In this document: in pieces, positions 5,865 through 10,300 of the stretch
How the letters are laid out: every line of letters starts with the position of its first letter
How positions within the stretch are numbered: the first letter of the stretch is position 1
Assembly: GCA_946402595.1 (NCBI GenBank)
Contig: CAMIWY010000021.1
Span: 1-10,300 of the forward strand
Source of the DNA: an uncultured Clostridia bacterium
GTDB lineage: Bacteria; Bacillota; Clostridia; Peptostreptococcales; Anaerovoracaceae
Length of the DNA: 10,300 nt
Reading direction: 5' to 3'
The notes under the pieces: model-generated
The model's database searches: none
Seen by the model: only the letters and a program-made list of their open reading frames with translations
Told to the model about the DNA's origin: nothing
Position numbers and translations under genes: made by a program

Positions 5865-6809
5865 ATGTTGACAGATAAACCAGTATATCTCTTTACCGGG
5901 TTTCTGGGATCCGGAAAGACGACATTTATAAAAGAAACGCTTGAGAATCACGAATTCGGCGATGACGGAAGGACTCTCCTTCTCATCTGCGAGAGAGGCG
6001 AGACGGCATATGAGCCGGAAAAGTTCGTAGGACCTGGCGTCAGGGTTGAACACATCCGCTCGGAGGCAGAGCTTAATCCGAGCAATCTGCTGAAGATATC
6101 GAAGGCTGGTCCATATGACAGGGTCGTGGTCGAGTACAACGGCATGTGGGAGAACCAGAAGCTCTTCGCAGCGATGCCGGTCAACTGGCTGATCCAGCAG
6201 GAGATGGCGCTCTTCGATGCGACGACCTTCCAGATGTACAACCGCAATATGCGTCAGCTCTGCTTCAACAAGATGCAGACCGCAGACATGGTCGTATTCA
6301 ACAGATGCGAGAAGGGTTTTGACAAAATGCCTTTCCACAAGGAGGTCAGGATCGCCAACAGGCGCAACCTCATCGTATACGAGTACGGTCCGGACGACAT
6401 CGAGCCGGATGATATCCAGGATCCTCTGCCATACGACATGACGAAGTCCCAGATCAGAATCGAGGATGACTGGTACGCAGAGTGGTACAGGGATATAAAC
6501 GAGAACGAAGATGATTATGACGGCAAAACGTTCATTCTGAAAGGACGTGTGGCTCTCTCAGAGGAGCTCCCGGAAGGGCAGTTCGCATTCGGAAGACATG
6601 TGATGACATGCTGCGAGGCTGACATACAGTTCGCGGGACTGCTCTCATACTACTCAGGACATGAGAAACTGAATGTAGGCGACTGGATAGAGATCACAGC
6701 CAAGGTAAGAGTTGAATATGCCGAAGCATATCAGGAAAAGGGGCCGGTACTGTACATCAGGAAACTGGCAAAATGTGAACCGTGCAGTCCGGAGGTAGCA
6801 ACCTTCTGA
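5865..6809 (+). CDS. CobW-type P-loop GTPase fused to a YcgQ/DUF1980-like C-terminal domain
   Basis: A 314-residue protein. Walker A is GFLGSGKTT (12-20), the Walker B-like segment VVVEYNG (87-93), and FNRCE (145-149) stands where NKxD is expected. The GCxCC metal motif of the first CobW protein is missing. After about residue 215 the chain changes character: GKTFILKGRV, then FAFGRHVMTCCEADIQFAGL (with CCEAD at 249-253), then VGDWIEITAKV. This matches the C-terminal part of YcgQ/DUF1980 (TIGR03943) proteins as I know them, which ordinarily sit beside a permease. C249, C250, C304 and C307 could bind metal. The start has only a weak AAAAGAGA upstream. The 71-base gap from the first CobW gene has no terminator, so the two are probably one operon. 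Likely role: partner GTPase in metal handling (inference). Confidence 0.82.
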   Translation: MLTDKPVYLFTGFLGSGKTTFIKETLENHEFGDDGRTLLLICERGETAYEPEKFVGPGVRVEHIRSEAELNPSNLLKISKAGPYDRVVVEYNGMWENQKLFAAMPVNWLIQQEMALFDATTFQMYNRNMRQLCFNKMQTADMVVFNRCEKGFDKMPFHKEVRIANRRNLIVYEYGPDDIEPDDIQDPLPYDMTKSQIRIEDDWYAEWYRDINENEDDYDGKTFILKGRVALSEELPEGQFAFGRHVMTCCEADIQFAGLLSYYSGHEKLNVGDWIEITAKVRVEYAEAYQEKGPVLYIRKLAKCEPCSPEVATF

Positions 6810-6854
6810 CGCAGGGACAGAGAGAAGATACAGCATACAGGGAAGGAGCGACTT

Positions 6855-8669
6855 ATGAAGAAGTCAACCGGTATAACAAGAATGGCAAGACATCTGATGG
6901 CAATAATACTGACCGTCAGCCTCGTCTGCGGACTTGCAGGACTGGAAGACGGGGCATATGCAGCCAGCGGCAAATCACCTTTTGCCAATACAAGGTCATC
7001 GTACAATCATAATTCAAGATTCAACGGTAACCTTATAGTCAACGGCGTCGACGTTTCATATTTCCAGGCTACGGGAAGTGACTGGAAAGCTACAAAACTC
7101 AATGGCTGCGACTTTTCGATAATGAGAGTTACCTACACTACATACGGAAACGGCAGTCTCAACATCGACAGCAAGTTTGCTACACATTACAGCAAGGCTA
7201 AAGCTTCCGGCGTCATGAAGGGTGTGTATGTATTCTCACAGGCCAAGAGTGCAGCTGAGGCAAGAAAAGAAGCCCAGTACGCAGTCAACAGACTGAAAGC
7301 TCTCGGAATCGGACCTAAGGACCTCGAACTCCCTGTATACATGGACTATGAGTTTGCAGGAAAGTCCAGCGGCAAGAACAAAGGCAGACTTTACGGCCTC
7401 AAGCAGAAGACCGCGATTCAGGCAGTCAATGCTTTTGCAGATGTAATCAGAGCCAACGGATATGACCCGGGAGTATATGCGAATACCAACTTCTTCAAGT
7501 CATATCTTGCAAACGGAACAGGACTTGCATCTGACGTCGATATGTGGTGCGCTCAGTACTACAATGTGAATCAGTCGCCGTCCAACTATACCAAGTGGCA
7601 GTATACAAGCACTGCCAAGGTCAACGGGATAAAGTACTACTCAACAAATAAGATCGGATCCACAGATGCGGATTTCTGGTATCTCAATAAGAGTGTCAAT
7701 AAGTCCCCTAAAACTACTATTTACGGAAACACTAACCTGATCTATACAGGAAATGCTGTCAGACCTGCGCTTGAGATCTACAACGGCGGAACACTCCTGA
7801 AGGAAGGCAAGGACTACATCGTAGGCGGCATCAACAATGTCAAGAAGAGCTCTTCGGGAGCATATGCTTATGTAAAGGGCATAGGAAAATACGGCGGATA
7901 TGCACTTGTTCCGATCTCCATTGACAGCGGATATATCAAGCATATCGGACTGTCCAAAGTCGGAGGCGTCATCTTCACCAACAAGAGCGGTGCATCGTAC
8001 AGCATCGGTTCAAACAGCAACGGTGCTTATGTAAGGAACGTCCCTTCAGGAACAACAGCAGGAACACTTCTGGACAAGATCGCGCTGAAGAGCAGCTACT
8101 CAGATAAGTACACACTGAAGGTGATCGATGCCAGGGGCAAGGCTGTTGCAGACGGCACCAAGGTCAGCACAGGTATGATGGTAGGTGTATACAGCGGCTC
8201 CTCACTTAAGGGAACGGCAGACATCACTGTAAACGGAAACGCTATCAACAATACCGGAGCGAATTACCTGAAGACGGTCAACCGCAGCATCGTTACCGTA
8301 CCGACTATCACTCAGAAGGTCACCAATGTTCTGAGCGGCAAATCCGCAAACGGTGCGCTGGTAGTTGACGGATATGGCGGAAAGGCAACTATAAAGGAGC
8401 TCCAGAAGTTCCTCGGAGTCAAGCAGACCGGAAAGATCACAATCAGGAAAAGCTATAAGAAGTACAGTGAGGGAGTAACTGCCAAGAGTTACGGAAACAG
8501 CAAGGACCCGACTGTAAAGGCGATGCAGAAGTGGCTCGGAATCAAGGCTGACGGTGTGTGGGGAAAGAGCACATCCAAGGCGCTGCAGAAAAAGCTGGGA
8601 GTAACGAGAGATGGTTATTTCGGCAGGAACTCGATGAAGGCCCTTCAGAGATATCTGAACAAAAGATAA
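6855..8669 (+). CDS. Secreted GH25 lysozyme with Ig-like and peptidoglycan-binding domains
   Basis: A 604-residue exported N-acetylmuramidase. A signal peptide covers residues 1-36, with likely cleavage after AYA. The GH25 barrel spans about 62-278, opening with GVDVSYFQ (Asp66), with the catalytic pair in MDYEF (Asp164 and Glu166), then GVYANTNFF and KWQYTSTAKVNGI. Next comes a beta-rich repeat of a type common in clostridial surface proteins (about 287-356: IYTGNAVRPALEI, LKEGKDYIV), then an unassigned beta-rich region. Two peptidoglycan_binding_1-like units follow: a diverged one from about 503 and a clear one or two within 549-604 (LGIKADGVWGKSTSKALQ). GGAAGGAG six bases before the ATG supports the start. 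It cleaves cell-wall glycan, either in self-remodelling or against competitors. No holin or phage gene lies nearby, so a prophage endolysin is unlikely. It lies 45 bases behind the second CobW gene. Confidence 0.92.
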   Translation: MKKSTGITRMARHLMAIILTVSLVCGLAGLEDGAYAASGKSPFANTRSSYNHNSRFNGNLIVNGVDVSYFQATGSDWKATKLNGCDFSIMRVTYTTYGNGSLNIDSKFATHYSKAKASGVMKGVYVFSQAKSAAEARKEAQYAVNRLKALGIGPKDLELPVYMDYEFAGKSSGKNKGRLYGLKQKTAIQAVNAFADVIRANGYDPGVYANTNFFKSYLANGTGLASDVDMWCAQYYNVNQSPSNYTKWQYTSTAKVNGIKYYSTNKIGSTDADFWYLNKSVNKSPKTTIYGNTNLIYTGNAVRPALEIYNGGTLLKEGKDYIVGGINNVKKSSSGAYAYVKGIGKYGGYALVPISIDSGYIKHIGLSKVGGVIFTNKSGASYSIGSNSNGAYVRNVPSGTTAGTLLDKIALKSSYSDKYTLKVIDARGKAVADGTKVSTGMMVGVYSGSSLKGTADITVNGNAINNTGANYLKTVNRSIVTVPTITQKVTNVLSGKSANGALVVDGYGGKATIKELQKFLGVKQTGKITIRKSYKKYSEGVTAKSYGNSKDPTVKAMQKWLGIKADGVWGKSTSKALQKKLGVTRDGYFGRNSMKALQRYLNKR

Positions 8670-8717
8670 CCCGGCGGAACGGGAAGGATGAACCTCATGA
8701 AAGGGGGACAGGCAGTC

Positions 8718-9029
8718 ATGAAAAAAAGATCGGCAGTAATAACTTTAATACTTGCGCTTCTCATGCTGATGTTCTCTTCCGCAGCAGTGCTTGCTGAAGG
8801 CGATGACAACGGGGCGGATGCTCATTCCGAATCCATGTCGCAGGTCGAGGAAGAAGTTGAAGAAGATGCGCCCGACAGCATGACCGAGGTTGTCAAAGAT
8901 GCTGTGATGCAGTACGCGCCTTATGTGGGCGGAGTACTGGGCGGTATAGTAGTTCTCGTCCTGGTCGTAAAGATCATCATAAAGATTGCCGGAAGGGCGC
9001 GAAAACCTAAATACACAGGAAGACACTGA
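8718..9029 (+). CDS. Small exported acidic protein with a C-terminal membrane anchor, function unknown
   Basis: A 103-residue protein I do not recognise. Residues 1-26 form a signal peptide (MKKR, hydrophobic core, AVLA cleavage). Residues 27-57 are strongly acidic (EGDD, then VEEEVEEDAPD). Residues 69-90 form one membrane segment, GG-rich at its start, followed by a basic tail RARKPKYTGRH. The acidic part should face outside and the basic tail inside. The frame is open further upstream (ATG at 8688 and 8697, the latter with GGAAGGA eight bases before it). I prefer 8718 because AAGGGGG lies ten bases upstream and the signal peptide then begins normally. It follows the lysozyme by 48 bases and precedes a terminator, so it is probably the operon's last gene, perhaps an accessory to the wall enzyme (inference). 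Confidence 0.72.
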   Translation: MKKRSAVITLILALLMLMFSSAAVLAEGDDNGADAHSESMSQVEEEVEEDAPDSMTEVVKDAVMQYAPYVGGVLGGIVVLVLVVKIIIKIAGRARKPKYTGRH

Positions 9030-9033
9030 AGTG

Positions 9034-9062
9034 AGGCTGACCTGAAAGGGTCAGCCTATTTT
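9034..9062 (+). terminator. Rho-independent terminator ending the CobW-lysozyme gene run
   Basis: A 9-bp perfect stem, AGGCTGACC (9034-9042) with GGTCAGCCT (9049-9057), six-base loop TGAAAG, then ATTTT. It begins four bases after the small membrane protein's stop codon. Confidence 0.9.
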
Positions 9063-9161
9063 ATGGCTGCAATGAAAAAACGACTCTGAACAAATCCGGA
9101 CCCCAACCGGACATGTGCATAGCCGTTTCTTCAAAGCACTATCTCATATCGAGTTTTATTG

Positions 9162-9191
9162 AGACTCTCCCCGTAGACCGGAGAGTCTTTT
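9162..9191 (+). terminator. Second, orphan rho-independent terminator
   Basis: Stem AGACTCTCC (9162-9170) pairs perfectly with GGAGAGTCT (9180-9188) around a nine-base loop; the T run continues through 9191. No gene lies between it and the preceding terminator at 9034-9062. It is either a backup terminator or the end of a short non-coding transcript from within 9063-9161. Confidence 0.8.
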
Positions 9192-9283
9192 CTGTGTTAT
9201 TGCAAAACTTACTATAAAAGTGAACTGACAGCCTGCCTAATAACACATTTCGTAAATTCATTGTAATAAATCGGAGCTTCTTA

Positions 9284-9292
9284 TGTTATAAT
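9284..9292 (+). promoter_or_regulatory. Extended -10 promoter of the AraC-type regulator
   Basis: TGTTATAAT: a perfect TATAAT (9287-9292) preceded by TG and one base. A TTGTAA at 9261-9266 is a possible -35, but the 20-base spacer is long, so the extended -10 probably carries most of the recognition. Transcription should begin near 9299, giving a leader of about 85 bases. Confidence 0.7.
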
Positions 9293-9384
9293 CCTGTTGC
9301 AAATAATATAAGAAAATTACGATTTTGCCCTAAACAGGCGATTATTTGCCCGTTTACAATAATACAGATCAGGAGTTGACTATA

Positions 9385-10116
9385 ATGAGCGACAGAAAAA
9401 CAGCGAACATGATACTGAGCCGTACGCGCAGGAATCAGATATATCTTCCGTATCTCAGGAAGAAGAAGTATTTTGATGCAATCAGAAAGGGCGATGCGGA
9501 CAGGATCACGGCACTGTCACAGGAGAATTATGAATACCCAACGGCACTTTTTAACAGGTGCACATCTTACAGCGAGGCAATGAACAAGATGTACTACGAG
9601 GCTGTCTGTGCAGCTTCGGAGATGTGTCTTGTGGCGATAGAGGCAGGGCTGCTCGACATGGTCGCGTATGACATAAGAGATGAGTTCATCAGCGAATTCG
9701 ATCATGCATCTGCGCTCCCTGACCTGTACGACCTCGTCCACGGCATGGCATACAACTATGCAGTGAAGATGAAGTATGTCCTCAAGGAGAAGAAGAAGTC
9801 GCCTAGACTGGCGAGGATGGTGTCCTATATAGAGGACCACTTACATGAGAAAATAGAGCTGGCGGATATTGCAGAGTATGTCAATGTCAGCAGGACGTAC
9901 GCATCAGCGATCTTCAGGAATGAGCTCGGGATCACTATAAGCGAATTCATCCTCAGGGAGAGGATGCTCGAAGCACAGAGACTGCTGAGAGAGACAGACA
10001 TGACTGTTGCAGCTATTGCAGACAGCCTGGCGTTCTGCTCGCAGAGCTACTTCACCAAGAACTTTACCGAGACACAGGGCATGACACCTGTGGAGTACAG
10101 GAAGAGCTTTTTATAA
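9385..10116 (+). CDS. AraC-family transcriptional regulator
   Basis: A 243-residue DNA-binding protein. The C-terminal AraC domain (about 140-243) has both helix-turn-helix units: IELADIAEYVNVSRTYASAIF (157 onward) and MTVAAIADSLAFCSQSYFTKNF (206-227), ending in the signature MTPVEYRK. The N-terminal 130 residues are alpha-helical, with no cupin fold. The segment ASEMCLVAIEAGLLDMVAYDIRDEFISEF resembles the helical sensory half found in many clostridial AraC proteins, whose ligands are mostly unknown. The start is ATG 9385 because AGGAG (9371-9375) lies nine bases upstream; an in-frame TTG at 9346 has no such site. It has its own promoter. The target is unknown; the neighbouring polymerase and lysozyme genes are possible but unproven. 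Confidence 0.9.
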   Translation: MSDRKTANMILSRTRRNQIYLPYLRKKKYFDAIRKGDADRITALSQENYEYPTALFNRCTSYSEAMNKMYYEAVCAASEMCLVAIEAGLLDMVAYDIRDEFISEFDHASALPDLYDLVHGMAYNYAVKMKYVLKEKKKSPRLARMVSYIEDHLHEKIELADIAEYVNVSRTYASAIFRNELGITISEFILRERMLEAQRLLRETDMTVAAIADSLAFCSQSYFTKNFTETQGMTPVEYRKSFL

Positions 10117-10119
10117 ACA

Positions 10120-10141
10120 ATAATAATCAGCTGATTATTAT
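10120..10141. repeat. Perfect 22-bp palindrome between regulator and polymerase genes
   Basis: ATAATAATCAG (10120-10130) is followed directly by its reverse complement CTGATTATTAT (10131-10141). It begins four bases after the AraC stop and ends 17 bases before the next ATG. As RNA it could fold into a weak A/U-rich hairpin, but no T run follows, so it is a poor terminator. It is long enough to be a dimer-binding operator for the downstream gene. Confidence 0.6.
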
Positions 10142-10158
10142 AATTTCATAACAACCTC

Positions 10159-10300
10159 ATGGAAGACCTGAAATGCGTAAATGGCGAATATGGCGACGTG
10201 TTCCTGTGCATAGATCTTAAATCCTTCTATGCATCAGTCGAATGCGTCGAGAGGGGACTCGATCCGATGACTACCGATCTTGTCGTTGCCGATCCTTCGA
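10159..10300 (+). CDS. Y-family (UmuC/DinB-like) DNA polymerase, N-terminal fragment cut by the window edge
   Basis: An open frame from ATG 10159 to the edge reads MEDLKCVNGEYGDVFLCIDL, then KSFYASVECVERGLDP, then MTTDLVVADPS. The CIDLKSFYASVE block is the Y-family palm start: the Asp is a metal-binding catalytic residue, and FYASVE contains the steric-gate region. This polymerase class copies past damaged bases. The clostridial forms I know open with very similar words. No Shine-Dalgarno is visible before ATG 10159; an in-frame GTG at 10198 (start VFLCIDL) is the alternative. No LexA-type GAAC-N4-GTTC box is seen upstream. Confidence 0.85.
   Translation, partial: MEDLKCVNGEYGDVFLCIDLKSFYASVECVERGLDPMTTDLVVADPS

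Larger units (their letters stand above)
9063..9384 (+). other. Gene-free stretch with an orphan terminator and the AraC promoter
   Basis: No convincing coding frame is seen on either strand. It holds about 100 bases of unassigned sequence with a small TCCGG/CCGGA dyad around 9105-9121, a second hairpin terminator (9162-9191), an A/T-rich zone, an extended -10 promoter (9284-9292) and the roughly 85-base leader of the AraC-type gene. A TTG at 9346 opens the regulator frame but is not the likely start. Confidence 0.6.

Noticed and set aside
8688..8717. Upstream ATG starts for the small membrane protein
   Set aside because: They would place a hydrophilic extension before a normal signal peptide. 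ATG 8697 has a fair ribosome site, so it is kept only as an alternative.
6855..9029. Prophage lysis cassette
   Set aside because: A lysozyme and a small membrane protein resemble endolysin plus holin. However, the lysozyme has a secretion signal and surface-type domains, the small protein has a signal peptide and a single membrane segment, and no phage structural gene is present.
9346..9384. TTG start for the AraC-type gene adding 13 residues
   Set aside because: No Shine-Dalgarno precedes it, whereas ATG 9385 has AGGAG at ideal spacing.

Overview
The window looks like chromosomal DNA from an anaerobic Bacillota (class Clostridia, Eubacteriales), probably host-associated. This rests on the gene content: a split aconitase X, a CobW pair, a GH25 lysozyme with clostridial-type surface domains, a clostridial-style AraC regulator and a Y-family polymerase. 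Ribosome binding sites are mostly strong AGGAGG-type, and base composition looks close to even. The genus cannot be fixed from the sequence alone. I see no rRNA, tRNA, CRISPR array, insertion sequence or phage gene.

Layout. Positions 1-1443 (+) hold the 3' part of an oxidoreductase made of at least two tandem short-chain dehydrogenase (SDR) domains. It ends at a bidirectional hairpin terminator (1478-1505). Converging on it from the minus strand are the aconitase X large subunit (4382-2985), its small swivel subunit (2983-2540) and a DMT/EamA transporter (2454-1555). The two aconitase X genes are tightly coupled. The transporter sits behind a GC-rich hairpin, so it may be only partly co-transcribed.

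Positions 4383-4617 form a divergent control region. It holds an extended -10 promoter for the aconitase X operon. Facing the other way is a TTGACA promoter with two near-identical 16-bp palindromes (GTAAAG-N4-CTTTAC). Downstream on the plus strand come two different G3E/CobW P-loop GTPases. The first (4618-5793) has the GCICC metal motif and carries an extreme block of alternating His and Asp runs. The second (5865-6809) lacks the Cys motif but ends in a domain resembling the C-terminus of YcgQ/DUF1980 (TIGR03943) proteins. Together they look like a metal-handling module under one palindrome-controlled promoter.

Positions 6855-9029 encode a secreted multidomain GH25 lysozyme and a small acidic membrane-anchored protein, closed by a terminator at 9034-9062. 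A gene-free stretch (9063-9384) contains a second terminator and the promoter of an AraC-type regulator (9385-10116). After a 22-bp perfect palindrome, the window ends inside the start of a Y-family DNA polymerase gene (10159 to the edge).

The best candidate for something under-described is the CobW pair with its His/Asp-repeat domain, YcgQ-like fusion and twin operators. Each family is known, and the specific metal and regulator remain inference.
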